Shown: positions 23,820 to 55,484 of the stretch, one piece after another
Position numbering within the stretch: the stretch's first letter is position 1
Layout: each line of letters begins with the position of its first letter
Source of the DNA: Chrysomallon squamiferum
Lineage: Eukaryota > Mollusca > Gastropoda > Neomphalida > Peltospiridae
Length of the DNA: 64,000 nucleotides
Direction: 5' to 3'
Assembly: GCA_012295275.1 (NCBI GenBank)
Contig: CM022673.1
Coordinates: 17,702,310-17,766,309 of the forward strand
Notes under the pieces: generated by a model
What the model saw: only the letters and a program-made list of their open reading frames with translations
Databases searched by the model: none
What the model was told of the DNA's origin: nothing
Position numbers and translations under genes: made by a program

Positions 23820-25552
23820 TGAATAAATAAATAAATGGAATAAATTTAGAATAACAACATATCGGTTAATAAAATTATTCATAATAAAGTATTTTAATTA
23901 AATTCAAGATATTTCACCATTAAAGACTAGAGAGTGAACAAAACGCGATACTTATTCATGTTTTTAAATAACAGTTTTGTATTTATGTTGTGCACAAACG
24001 TACAAATATTGTTCATACGTCAGTGCTACCTAAAGTAGAAAATATTGCATGGACCGAATTTAGACTCAGCGACGCCATTTACTCAGGAACGGTGTAGAAA
24101 TCATGTTTGGCAAAAGATAACTGAAAGAATAATGCTGCAGAAAAATAAAAGGAAATTTCAGACTCTTTTTTAAATTACAAAGCTCGAACCTGTGCAAAAC
24201 TGTATGAACCATATCTAAAAATTAACGCACAATAAGGCTGTATAACAATTGAACAGAAATTTAAAGATTCTTTAGAATGTCAGGGCGTACGTACGCTGTT
24301 GTCTAAATCCAGCGTTGAAGTTGTAGTATTTTCTACATTTCGATTATCTGACATTACATGTGAACTCTGTTGTATTTATTTTTTGTTGTTGTGTATTTCG
24401 GTAATGTTGAGTATGTATCGACATTTTGTGTATATGCAGAGTTTAATGATTATTGGCTGTTGTACGTGGCACTACAGAAACATCGCTCCTACATACTAAC
24501 TCCGTCGTCAAGGTGAAAATTGTTGCCATATTTTATTTTATCTTTAATTTCCATATACGAAGTAACTCACGACATAAGGAAAGTGGCCGCGGTATCCATC
24601 ATTCGCCGCCGTCTTGTTACGTTAAAGTTATAATTATTAACAAAGATTGGCTTTCAGTTTAAAGAATAATGCTTATAACAACTATCCATGAAATTAAACA
24701 ACTGAGTTTTCTGTAGTGTAACATACCACGGTTCGCGATGTACATAATATAAAATATTTGTTATTCAGCTAATTTATTCCAACACCTAAACGAAGGGCAG
24801 CAATATAGAAAATATTACACTGTACATAACTGTGTGCTGTGATTTTATTTGAGTCGTTAATGGTGAACTTAGAGAATCATTGATTTTATTATTAGTAGTA
24901 GTATTATTAGTATTTATTCATTTATTTATTTATGTATCTATATATAGGTAAAATTCTTTTTTTTAATTTGTCTTTTCATTTAATTTAATTTAATTTAATT
25001 TTATTTTATTTTAAAAACCGTTTTCCTTATATTTTTCAATTTTATTTATTTATTCATTCATTCATTCATTCATTAAAGAAAAGAAAATTGGATGATCAGG
25101 GGAGAGAAAAAAAAGGACAAATTAATTTCAAATTTTTTGTCAAACTATTTATATACTTATTTATTTTAAAATGTTTTTTGTTTACTTTGTTTCATTTGAA
25201 GTCTAAATCGGAAAATCTGTTTAAATATTGTTTGGTTTAGAAGTGTACATTGGTTTATTAAAGTGTGCTGTATTTGTAAGTTTGATACATTGCCGAATTT
25301 GCATGTTTCATAGGCACAAGTTTCACGTGAAACACTAGTATGAAAAAGTTAGTTTGTGAAACAAATGGTTATTTATTTCAAACATGCATCATTTTAACAT
25401 GGTGTTGGTGCAAATGTATGAAAATGCATACATGTATTTTTGTAAATAAAGTTTGTTGGTATTTATTTTTGTTTTATTATCATCTTGATCACCATCATTT
25501 TGCTGTTGTTGTCATCATCTCCTCATCATCATCATCGTTATTATTATTATAA

Positions 25553-25599
<47 letters not shown>

Positions 25600-26985
25600 C
25601 ATAAAAGAGATAAAGAGTTACAAAAATTCGAATCTGCAAATTCAAACAGTGCTTATCTCTCACGTGCAAACTTGGTTATTCGCTTTTACAAAACAGTACA
25701 ATTGTTTTATTTAAAATGAAAATAAATCTAATAAATTATATATATATATCCAAATAATAATATTCAGTAAATAAAATTTATAAAACATGAAATTAGAAAC
25801 GGAATGAAAACAGAGAAGAAAATGGTAATAATATATAGACACTAACTAACAAACTGGAAATGAGTGACAACAGAAACTCAGCAGTGTGTAGACTGTTTTA
25901 ATAAGGATCTCTTTCACCAAACACCAAGTTACACTGTAAATAGTTTACAAAACGTGCTGGTTAAAATACTCTAAAATAATCACAACAAAAATATAAAAAC
26001 ATACTGTAAGTAACAAAACAGTTTTACAGTAATGATTCGTTTTAAAAATTAACACAACCCATATTCCACTCATCTGGCCACACTTTGTAAGTAGCACTGA
26101 TATGTAAAAAAATCACATAGATAAATAAAACCAGATAAAAATGTTAATTGTAGAATGTTGTCAAGTACAAATAAATATGGACGGATGAAATAAATATTTG
26201 TATAGATAATCTACAAACGTTAATAAAATAAACTTCAATAAAACAACCACCCTTCCTAATCAAACATTTTATTTGGTTATCATGGTGGTCAATTTATAGA
26301 GGTTTCACTGTATTTTCACAATTACATCACTTAAAATACCAAATCAAAATTTCTTTTCAACATAAATTCAAAAATGTATCACACTGTAATATCACAGTGG
26401 AAGAATATGTGTGTATATAACAATATTATTGTTCATCTAATTAAATAGTAAGATAAAAATAGAGAGTACACAACACAAGTAAAATAAATATGACAGTATG
26501 TGTCAAATAATGTTGTTTAATACTGAATAATATAAACAGGAGACGTGTGTGTCTGTGTGTGTGTGTGTATGTTTGCACGTGCTCATATATGTCCATATAT
26601 ATATATACAGATAGATAGATTAGATTTATAGATGGATAGATAGATAGATAGATATAGATATGAACATTTGACTATGCTTATTATTGAATTACTTATTTAT
26701 TAAGTAAATGTAATAAAAATATATACATATTATAAACATCTGAAAATGTTTTAATTTGTTTATTTATTTTTTTGTTTACTGGTTAAATATTTTTAGATTA
26801 AAATTATTTAATTTCATTAACGTACAGGTTATTATTTCTAATTTATAGCACTCAGCTGGAATTACAACAACATGCAGACTAAACAAATGTCTTCATCATA
26901 TCCGTTGTTTATGTATGTGTGGTGTGTGTATGTTTATGTGTGTGTGTGGAAAAAATTAATAATTTATCTAATTTATTCCTTTTAA

Positions 26986-27039
<54 letters not shown>

Positions 27040-27802
27040 TCTTGTGTCTAAATAAATAATTAAATTGATCTAAAAGACCAATTAACAATTACAAATACAC
27101 ATAGATATATACATATATTCACAGAGACATATAGATAGACATACAGACACACATATATACATATTTATATTTTTTTTTAAATGCTAAATACTCAGCCTTT
27201 CAGTACTGTTTTCATGTTTTTACAATCTGAAGGAAGCTCATGTGAACTTTAAATGCTATTTGTATGCTGTTTGAATGCACTATATCATTGTGTATTTTGT
27301 ATGATTACTTGAATGCTATGTGTGACATACTATATTAATGGCATACCATTAATACTCTCTTTTTTATCAGAATTGTTATATATAGTATGATGTTGGCATC
27401 AACTCATTGTTTTGCTGGTGAATGCTGTGCAGTCTGTTTAAGATGAACTTGAATAGATAATCTAAATTCTGTGCTGTCAACATTAAATAAGACAAGGTCA
27501 TAAAAACTGCTAATCTTGTAGAAGGACAGATAATCTGATTGTTGTGTTTGTTTTTCTACTGTAACAATGTGATTACAAACAGTTCATTAAACACACAAAC
27601 AGTTAGTGTGTTTTAGCACTACACATCAAAAATGTAATAGTCATCAAACCAAGAAATACCTAAATTAGATTACAACATTAGTATCTTCCTTTTTGATTTT
27701 CTTTTAAAAAATGTTTTCGTAAAATGTCAAAACAAAACAAAAAACATTTGAAATGTGAAAAATGCTCACAATACATTATACAGTATTCACTGATAATATT
27801 TA

Positions 27803-27833
<31 letters not shown>

Positions 27834-28088
27834 TAATTTAAAAATAAACTGAGAAAATTAAAAACATACTGTTCAAAAAAAAAAAGAAAGAAAGAAAGTA
27901 ATTATGAAAAAATGTATCAAAGGAAACTGTTCACATTATAAAGGATATAAAAGTTAGTTGTGTTTAAGTCAATTTTTCATCCTGGTAAAATATATAATCA
28001 CCATTATTAGTACACAAAAAATCAGTTAATAATAACTTAAACTGAAGAAGTCCTTCATTAAAATTTATCTCATATCCAGTTCAGTGAA
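23640..28088. other. Intergenic DNA between two convergent genes
   Basis: The stretch holds (AAT)n at 23767-23819 and 26987-27040, (TTA)n at 25554-25598, (GATA)n near 26610-26650, and AT-rich DNA. No exon of either neighbour and no RNA gene is recognisable. Parts may be 3' UTR. Confidence 0.6.
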
Positions 28089-28094
28089 TTTAAT
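28089..28094 (-). terminator. Possible variant polyadenylation signal (ATTAAA) of the kinesin gene
   Basis: On the minus strand ATTAAA lies about 134 bases after the kinesin stop codon. No AATAAA occurs nearer, but the motif is common in AT-rich DNA. Confidence 0.3.
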
Positions 28095-28227
28095 TTCATT
28101 ACAGCAACAAACTGTGTACAGCACATTAAAACTGTTCATTAAGTGTATATCACAAACTGTTTTAACTCACATCAGTGAAGACTGTGTGCCCAGCATTAAA
28201 CACTGATCTTGCTGGATGTTACCATGG

Positions 28228-46328
<18,101 letters not shown>

Positions 46329-46329
46329 C

Positions 46330-46620
46330 TTGATAAACGTGTGCTAGTAAATGCTTCCTTTGTAAAATATTGAACACTGATTATTTGTTTTTAGTATCTT
46401 TCAGTTTGGAATTTAAAAAGAAATCCAGAATTATAATTATAACAGTTGTTGTTTCTTCCTCTTGATTTAATATAAAAAGTTAGGCTCACGACCGACATTC
46501 AGGAATGAAATCAGATGACTATTAAAATAGCGACCGTAATAACTTCCGTCAACAAAAGGGACACAACTCATGGTAACCTGTATATCCGTTTTCAGCTGAT
46601 GAGGCCTTTGAAAGGTAAGT
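46330..46620. promoter_or_regulatory. Kinesin 5' flank, possible bidirectional promoter
   Basis: The kinesin ATG (46328) is preceded on its own strand by AAACGTTTATCAAG-like sequence, with no clear TATA box. On the plus strand an ATG at 46600 is followed by AAAG and a strong GTAAGT donor at 46615. That could be the first exon of an opposite transcript, but no further exon was found. Confidence 0.25.
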
Positions 46621-46639
46621 AAAATTTATATTTATATTT

Positions 46640-46858
46640 AATACTTTTATTTATTTTCTTTTTAAATATTTTTAAAATTTATTATTAAATATATTTTTCC
46701 TTCTATTTTTTTTTAACAATGCGCTAAATATTATTTAGTGAAGACTTTAGTTTCTAAACTCGATTTTTATTTTAGAATTATTATTATATATCTTGATATT
46801 GTTGTCCATGTGGTCTCGTAATTCTGAATATTACTACTACTACTACTACTACTACTAC

Positions 46859-46898
<40 letters not shown>

Positions 46899-47180
46899 TT
46901 ACAACCTGTGACGATTTTCTACCCATTTAAAAGATTAATCAGATTCAAATAAAATTTCAATTTTTAAAAAGAAGAAAAACACAGCCGGTTTAGTGCAAAA
47001 TACTTTTTTTTAAATTTATTTCTTAATTAAAATAAGTATATGATAAACACAAGCATTGCTATAACAACAAATAACAAGAAAAAATCTTTAAAAAAAAATA
47101 TATATTATTTCTGAAATCAAATGTTGATATGTATGTGCACCATTCGGATTTTAAGTCAATAACGAATTATATTCAGACAG

Positions 47181-47234
<54 letters not shown>

Positions 47235-48370
47235 GTGATAACAATAAAACTTTTACATTATAATATTAACATGTGTTGGATTTCTTACATAATCGCACAT
47301 TACATACAAATTAATTTATGAAATTAAATATATCTATGACAATAAGAAATATTATGTCAAACAAATCATGTGACATATGATTAATTATGATGTAGGAGTC
47401 ATAAAGTGTAACATAACGATGACACACGTAACTAAACAAAATAACAATATAAAAATAATAGCAGCTGTAATATACAAGTCTATGTAACAAACTAAATTCT
47501 CTCTGGTTGTCACTTGACGTCTGAAATTTTGTCCAGTTTTCTAGTCTGTGGCGGATTCAAGAATGATGATGTCATAATAACTGTTGTCTTTAATGTCTGG
47601 AGTGATGCTACTGTACTCGTGATTTTTTTAATGAAATTACGTCATTTGATTATGAAAATGTTACATATTGTTATAATTTTTTTTTAAATTTAATAATGTT
47701 TTAATTATTTAATTGATTTTCAGATGTTCAGATTTTATATTTATTTGTTTATTTATTTATTTACAAAGATATGTTAAACAGAACAAATCGTAATTAATTA
47801 TCTTGTTTATGATAATGACGTTTATTTCATTTAATTCAGTTAGTGCTGAAACACGCTTTTCTAGGCTCACTAATCTGAAAACAATATGCGTAGCTGTTGA
47901 TAAAAAAAAAAAAATCATAATAAACAAATATAGCACCTGCGATGACGTTGTAATATTGACTTCATTTTTTTTTTTATTATTATTCATTTTTTTTTCTTAA
48001 ATTCGTTTTTCGATAGTTTTTTTTTATTCTTTTTATATTTGTTTAATTTTTTTTATTATTATTTATTTATTTATTATTTCCTCCTCTCCTTTCTATTTTA
48101 TTTTTTTTATTATTATTTTTTTTTTTTTATTATCTTAATTATTTTTTAAATTATTATTATTATGGGGTTTTTTTTAAGGGTTTTTTGTTATTTTTGGTTG
48201 TTCTTGTTGTTGTTAAGTAAACAGAATTACTATGACATTTCAGTTTCGTTTTTTGTTGTTGTTTTTTTCGTTATCTGTTTCAGCACTTGTAAATTTTCTT
48301 ATTTTTAAATTCAGGCGCCTGTATTTTATAATCGATAAAGATTAATACTTCTAAGATTAATAAATTAGAT
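46640..48370. other. Intergenic DNA between kinesin and tetraspanin A
   Basis: AT-rich DNA with (AAT)n at 46860-46900 and 47182-47235 and T-rich tracts near 47960-48160. I see no exon. The 3' UTR of tetraspanin A should occupy the part next to 48378. Confidence 0.5.
46839..46900. repeat. (CTA)n joined to (AAT)n
   Basis: About seven CTA (ACT) units run directly into about twelve AAT units, the two differing by single substitutions. This lies between the kinesin and tetraspanin A. Confidence 0.9.
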
Positions 48371-48377
48371 TTCTAGT

Positions 48378-48486
48378 TCAAACGACGTAGCTATCCACTT
48401 TTCTGCAAAGACAAACAGCGAGAACAATCCCGAAAATCTGAAACACAACAAGAGAAATAATTTCTTATCAGTAATGATGACATTAT

Positions 48487-48565
<79 letters not shown>

Positions 48566-49914
48566 TCATTCACTCTCTATTCCATACCCTCTCTTCTCTC
48601 ACTTTTTCCTTCATTCTTTCTCTTCCGATCCCTCCTTCTGTCCTTTAAACATACACACAACGCATGTAGAGTATGATACAAAGCTTGTGACTAGATACAT
48701 ATAAATAAATAAATAAATAAATAGACAAGTGTTTCTTACCTGGATAAAAGCGATCCCTATGCCGATTCCAATTAGTACGGCTAAGTATTTGTTGACTTTG
48801 TTTGAAATGGAGTCGATACAGCCCTACAAACAAATGATAAGTGTTCAAATTAGTAAAGAATGTATTTGGACCAAGCAACGTCTGTGCGTATGTTCTCACT
48901 ATGTTTCTTACAAAAGCTACTTACATATATGTGAATGGCGTTTCCGTTAGGTTCTGATTTCAAAGCGTCTGACTGACATTCATCAGGGTTCTTCGGTTTA
49001 GGATCATCCGGGTCTCGGTTTTCTAGGATACAACAGCTGTCTGGAACATGTCTCTAGTAAGTAAAATAAATAATAAAAAAAAAAAAAAGCAAATAACAAA
49101 CAGCTATATAAATAAACAGACATACAAACAAACGAACAGATAAATAAATAATTAAATAAATAAACGAATAAACACGACACTAAGTAAATAAATAAACAAA
49201 ACAAACAAATGCACAAATACACAAACGAACAAAGAAACAAATACACAAATAAACAATCAGATAAATAAATATACAAACTACAAACAAATAAGCAAACAAA
49301 CAGAAAAATAAATTTAAAAAATAAATAAATGACACTAGCAGAAGTAATAGTAATAGTAGTACATGTAGTATTAGTATTAATTACAGTAACAATAACAGTG
49401 GTTCTGCTAGTTGTTGAAGTAATGGTGTTGCAGAGTAATAGTGATTGTAATAGAATAAAAATATAAAATTACGATATAAAAAAAATAATAATAACAACAA
49501 CAACAGCAACAGTAGCAGTAGTAGTAGGAGGAGGAGGAGGAGGAGGAGGAGTAATTAATAAAAAATCAAAAACAGCCATTAAACAAATAAATAAGCAGAC
49601 AAGCAAACAAATAACAGTGAGGTTATACTTACTGTCCCGTTTACTGGAAAGACTGCTTTATAGTCTGTGTAGTTATTAACTCCACAGCATTCCAGCTGAA
49701 AACAAAGCAAGATAAACTTATTGTCTATTACAATAAATCAGTTTTCTGATACGAAAATGAAAACGTTAAAAATCAGTTTTACAAGAACATTTTTAAAAAC
49801 TGTAAAATGATTTCAGTGCTACATTTAATGTTCTTTTTTGCTGTTTTTTTTTTTTTTTTTTTTTTTTTTTATACATTATGATTTTTAATATTATTATTAT
49901 TGGTATTGGTATTA

Positions 49915-49972
<58 letters not shown>

Positions 49973-50438
49973 AAAATGTTCTATACCCAGTTAAACGTAA
50001 ATAAAACATTTTTCTAAGTGGCTGTAAATCAGTTTTGTGCCTACGTTTCGATAACAAGAAAAATAAAATATTTAAAAAAAAAAAAAATAAATAAAAAATT
50101 GCTTTACATGATATTAGATTTTACATAAACTGCTGACAAATCGTGACATAAAATATTAACATCTGTATTCGTTAAAATAATCAATTTGTGGTCGACAGTA
50201 ATTACTCAGTTTTAAGCAGCTGTTTTCTTTTTGACCAAACTGATACCATTTCGACCACTAAAATTATTATACAAATAAAACATTAAAAATAACTCAATTT
50301 TCGCTCATTATCATATGAATTAATTTTATTAATAAAATGTACACACGCCACATTTTTCATGAAAATCAGTATATTATTCTATAGAAAAATTAAAATTGTT
50401 TGTTTTACTATATTTTTTATTATTGTTTTCAATTTTTA

Positions 50439-50485
<47 letters not shown>

Positions 50486-52873
50486 CTATTTTCAAAATTT
50501 CTACCGCCAAAGAAACTGTCTTTAAATGAGTATAATTAATGTTATATATAATGATAAGCACAATTTACGCATACATATACAGAGGTTCTTACAGAAAGAA
50601 ATGGAAAATTAGGTAGAAGAAAGTATGAATGAATGAATGAATGAAAGAAAGAATAAAAAAGAAAGAAAGAACGAAAGAACGAAACAAAAAAAAAGAAAGA
50701 ATTAAAGAGTGAAAAAGCAGAAAAAAAGACACAAAAAACCGAAGTAGACTGCTTTGGAAGTATTATCCAAACTGAACCATGTTTCATTCACAAAATGTCT
50801 AATGTAACGTATTCAAAAAATCGTTACTAAAAATTACGTTGTATGACGATTCCCGCTTCACTGAACGATGTTAGAAGTGTTAGACAAGTTGTACATTTAC
50901 CCACACCTGTATGTAGTCCCAGGGCTGTGTGAACTTTGTTAGACAAGTTGTACACTTACCCACACATGTGTGTAGTCCCAGGGCTGTGTGAACTTTGTTA
51001 GACAAGTTGTACACTTACCCACACCTGTGTGAACTTTGTTAGACAAGTTGTACACTTACCCACACCTGTATGTAGTCCCAGGGCTGTGTGAACTTTGTTA
51101 GACAAGTTGTACACTTACCCACACCTGTGTGAACTTTGTTAGACAAGTTGTACACTTACCCACACCTGTGTGAACTTTGTTAGACAAGTTGTACACTTAC
51201 CCACACCTGTGTGAACTTTGTTAGACAAGTTGTACACTTACCCACACCTGTGTGTAGTCCCAGGGCTGAGTGAACTTTGTTAGACAAGTTGTACACTTAC
51301 CCACACCTGTGTGTAGTCCCAGGGCTGAGTGAACTTTGTTAGACAAGTTGTACACTTACCCACACCTGGGTGTAGTCCCAGGGCTGAGTGAACTTTGTTA
51401 GACAAGTTGTACACTTACCCACACCTGTCTGAACTTTGTTAGACAAGTTGTACACTTACCCACACCTGTGTGAACTTTGTTAGACAAGTTGTACACTTAC
51501 CCACACCTGTGTGTAGTCCCAGGGCTGTGTGAACTTTGTTAAACAAGTTGTACACTTACCCACACCTGTGTGAACTTTGTTAGACAAGTTGTACACTTAC
51601 CCACACCTGAGTGTAGTCCCAGGGCTGTGTGAACTTTGTTAAACAAGTTGTACACTTACCCACACCTGTGTGAACTTTGTTAGACAAGTTGTACACTTAC
51701 CCACACCTGTGTGTAGTCCCAGGGATGTGTGAACTTTGTTAGACAAGTTGTACACTTACCCACACCTGTGTGTAGTCCCAGGGCTGTGTGAACTTTGTTA
51801 GACAAGTTGTACACTTACCCACACCTGTGTGTAGTCCCAGGGCTGTGTGAACTTTGTTAGACAAGTTGTACACTTACCCACACCTGTGTGAACTTTGTTA
51901 GACAAGTTGTACACTTACCCACACCTGTGTGTAGTCCCAGGGCTGTGTGAACTTTGTTAAACAAGTTGTACACTTACCCACACCTGTGTGAACTTTGTTA
52001 GACAAGTTGTACACTTACCCACACCTGGGTGTAGTCCCAGGGCTGTGTGAACTTTGTTAGACAAGTTGTACACTTACCCACACCTGGGTGTAGTCCCAGG
52101 GCTGTGTGAACTTTGTTAGACAAGTTGTACACTTACCCACACCTGGAACTTTGTTAGTCCCAGGGCTGTGTGAACTTTGTTAGACAAGTTGTACACTTAC
52201 CCACACCTGGGTGTAGTCCCAGGGCTGTGTGAACTTTGTTAGACAAGTTGTACACTTACCCACACCTGGGTGTAGTCCCAGGGCTGTGTGAACTTTGTTA
52301 GACAAGTTGTACACTTACCCACACCTGGGTGTAGTCCCAGGGCTGTGTGAACTTTGTTAGACAAGTTGTACACTTACCCACACCTGGGTGTAGTCCCAGG
52401 GCTGTGTGAACTTTGTTAGACAAGTTGTACACTTACCCACACCTGGGTGTAGTCCCAGGGCTGTGTGAACTTTGTTAGACAAGTTGTACACTTACCCACA
52501 CCTGTGTGAACTTTGTTAGACAAGTTGTACACTTACCCACACCTGGGTGTAGTCCCAGGGCTGTGTGAACTTTGTTCTGCCTGGTTTGTACTCCTTCTGC
52601 AACTCTGAGAGCAAATCTCGCTTCATGGTGGTCACCACCTGTGTGTGGAAAGTACTGTCTTGTTTACTTTTCCTTTAACTGTTAAGAATATTATTATTAC
52701 TAAAATAAATTACTGATAATGATGATGATGATGATAATATTTAAAACTGTTAGAATGATGGTGACAATGATGGTTAGGATGATATTGATTATAATAATGA
52801 TTCTGTGTACATAAATTAAGTTATTGGAAAAGTAGCCAAGAGTAACAGAAACGGAACTAAAATATTTTTTTTT

Positions 52874-52947
<74 letters not shown>

Positions 52948-53320
52948 ACAATAATTATGTTTTTGTAGTTTTAAATGTCTTTGTCTCTAACAGAGTATTC
53001 GTATTTTAAAACCCAGTTACACATTGAAGACAACAGAGTGAACACTTCTTACTTCAGTCTTGAAAATTGCCGCTATGACACCAGCCGATATTTCACCCAC
53101 GAAAATCAAAACAAGAAAGAATATATACTGAAATTAAAAGTACATATATTACTTTTTTTTATATTATTTTATTTTTACTGTAATTCTTTATTACTGATTT
53201 TTTTTCTGTCTTTAAATTTCATTGTTATGTTTTTAACAAATAAAAAAAAAAAATTGGAGAAATATAGTGTTAAATTGTAGGCACTACTGTAGGCATTATA
53301 ATATTAATAATGATAATAAA

Positions 53321-53360
<40 letters not shown>

Positions 53361-54590
53361 GTAATAATAATAAATCAATAAATTAATTAATTAATACAGT
53401 TTATCATTACAATTCATTTTTTTTTTTTTTTTTTTTTTTTTTATGCCTTTTTAAAAATTAATTGTTCATTTACTCATTCATTTGTTTATTTGTTCCTAAG
53501 GTTTTAGTTGTGAACTCACCACCCCAAGCAGCCACCTGCTTTTGAGAAGCCCGCCAAAACAGCCGAACACGCCCACCAGGAGAACGAAGCCACCGAACCC
53601 AATCAGCACGTACGACGCAGTGGTGAGGTACTTGGTATCTGTGTTAATTTCCACCAGTTTCTGCAGCTGCACCACGTTAGGGTCCACGCGAAGCCAGATT
53701 CCTACACCTAGCGTCGCTATTCCTGACAGCTAGGAATACAAGAAAACACCACATTAGCCACTGTTATACTGTGCGAAAACAGAGAAAGAAAGAAAGTAGG
53801 CAGACTAAGAAGGATAGAAAAAAGTAAACGAAGTAAAATACGAAATATGTATATATATATCTGTCTGTTTGACTGTATGTCTATCTCTCTCTGTGTGTCT
53901 GTCTATCTATCTATGAATCTATCTGTCCATCCATCTGTCTATTTGATTTGTTATTGTTGTTGCTGTTGCTGTTGATCTTTTAGTTGTAGTTATTGTTGTA
54001 GACATCATCTTCATCAGTAGATAATTTTATATATTTTTCATGTATTTATTTTACATTATATTTGCACGAATACCTTTAGTATGCTCGTATGCGTGTGTGT
54101 TTGTGTATGTGTATGTGTTGCTGTCAGTATTTTTTGTGTTCTTTCGTTTCTTTGTTTGACTGTGTCTGTGACAGAGATTATTATTCACATTTAAATATCG
54201 AGCTACCACAGGCCATACAAACGAGAGGTATGCGTGTATTCAGTGTAAACGAAATTAGATAGAAATTAAGTGTAGATTTTTAAATTTAAATTTCATTAAA
54301 ACCACGACCTTTAATTACAAATAAATACTATATATATATATATATATATATATACCAAATGCCTTCAAGGAAACTAATTTAAAAATGCTATTTATTCTTT
54401 TGTCTAATCCTATAACACTGTTGTCATACTTTATTATTAACAAAGAGTGGTATGTAGGGTAAACTGGAAATTTAAAAACAAGAAGATGTTAGTTGATTAG
54501 AAAGTTTTAACTTACTGTGAATATTGTGTTGAAGAGAACGAGAAAAAATCTTGCTGTTCTTCCTGCGCAGTCTAATTTTATTTTACCCAT
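48378..54590 (-). CDS. Tetraspanin A, complete
   Basis: Eight exons, all in phase 0 (sense order): 54590-54516, 53729-53520, 53127-53053, 52638-52537, 49695-49633, 49053-48925, 48823-48740, 48437-48378. They give 265 residues. TM1 is about 15-38, a small loop follows, and TM2 is about 63-87. TM3 is coded by a 75-base exon (residues 96-120, containing FVGEISAGVIAAIF). The large extracellular loop spans about 121-225, and TM4 is about 228-257. The loop carries CCG (157-159), PDSCC (179-183), C201 and GC (219-220), making six cysteines in the classic tetraspanin pattern. The short tail is RKVDSYVV. Tetraspanins organise membrane microdomains with integrins, proteases and receptors; no partner can be named here. 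Exon 4 has two in-frame donors, CAG|GTGTGG and TGG|GTAAGT. The second was chosen because paralogue B ends its matching exon two residues after the same Gln. Exon 4's 3' end seeded the array at 50882-52577. Confidence 0.93.
48491..48552. repeat. (TC)n microsatellite
   Basis: About 31 TC units in the last intron of tetraspanin A. On the sense strand it reads (GA)n. Confidence 0.95.
49919..49970. repeat. (TTA)n microsatellite after a T run
   Basis: About 17 TTA units preceded by a T run at about 49846-49870, in the intron between tetraspanin A exons 4 and 5. Confidence 0.9.
50766..50847. repeat. 82-base dispersed repeat, copy 1
   Basis: The segment matches 55403-55484 in the same orientation with three mismatches by eye. 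It lies 35 bases from the distal edge of the minisatellite, inside a tetraspanin A intron. Confidence 0.85.
50882..52577. repeat. Minisatellite made of exon 3' end plus splice donor, about 32 copies
   Basis: Two unit lengths, 59 and 41 bases, are interspersed; the short form lacks 18 bases flanked by GTGTG repeats. On the minus (sense) strand each 59-base unit repeats the last part of tetraspanin A exon 4 (coding for TKFTQPWDYTQVW), then TGG|GTAAGT and 14 bases of intron. I count about 32 occurrences of ACAAGTTGTAC, about eleven of them followed by short units. The array adjoins the real exon at 52537 and fills the start of the intron. Confidence 0.95.
52875..52944. repeat. (GA)n microsatellite
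   Basis: About 35 GA units in tetraspanin A intron 3. On the sense strand it is (TC)n, about 240 bases before the exon 4 acceptor. Confidence 0.95.
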
Positions 54591-54664
54591 AATGCCGGTT
54601 GAGCTGCAATAAACAAATACACAAAATAAAATAATTCTCACAGAAATGAATATATGACTCAGGG

Positions 54665-54791
<127 letters not shown>

Positions 54792-55402
54792 ACTGCAAAT
54801 GTTAACCTGAAAACATGAAAATAATTATTATCAAAATAGTGTAACACTGGCCTAATTACAATTTCAAAATGCTTAAAACGACAGCCTTCCCCTGTCCGGT
54901 GTGACTCTTGGTTACATCTTCACAGTCCATTCACACGGATAACAACATGAATCAAGTAACTTTAAAATACCAAGACATTCTTTCTAGCTACTGAACTGTG
55001 AATTTTGTCAGTGGTTTGTTTGTTTTGTTGGATTGTTGTGTGGTTTTATTTATGTTCTACATCGTAAAAATAAGAATCCACATCGAGATAAGCAACGTTT
55101 TATAAAAATGGTAATCAAATATGGCGTCCTTCGCGATAAAATGATTTTTTACACCTTTTTTTTATTATTTTTAATTTTTTAATTTTTTAATTTTAATTTT
55201 AATTTTTTAATTTGTTAATGGTGTATATTTATGATAATGTGGACAAAGGACCTAAACAGTTCTTGTATATTGTAAAATTATTATTTTATATAGAACTGGC
55301 ATGAAAGTTTTGGTAATTACAATAAAGTTGCGAGTTTCTCTTGATACTGAGAAAATATATTTTTAGTTTAATTCTAAAGATACTTTCTGTACATTCAGTA
55401 CT

Positions 55403-55484
55403 TCCAAACTGAACCATGTTTCATTCAAAAAATGTCCAATGTAACGTATTCAAAAAATCGTTACTAAAAATTACATTGTATGAC
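55403..55484. repeat. 82-base dispersed repeat, copy 2
   Basis: The near-identical partner of 50766-50847. It lies upstream of the tetraspanin A coding start, probably in its first intron. Confidence 0.85.

Noticed and set aside
50882-52577. CRISPR-like array
   Set aside because: Repeats are contiguous without unique spacers and derive from a tetraspanin exon and splice donor in an animal genome.
52975-53280. Plus-strand open frame of about 100 codons
   Set aside because: It is the antisense shadow of the 75-base TM3 exon of tetraspanin A (53127-53053), which has correct splice sites and a membrane segment on the minus strand.
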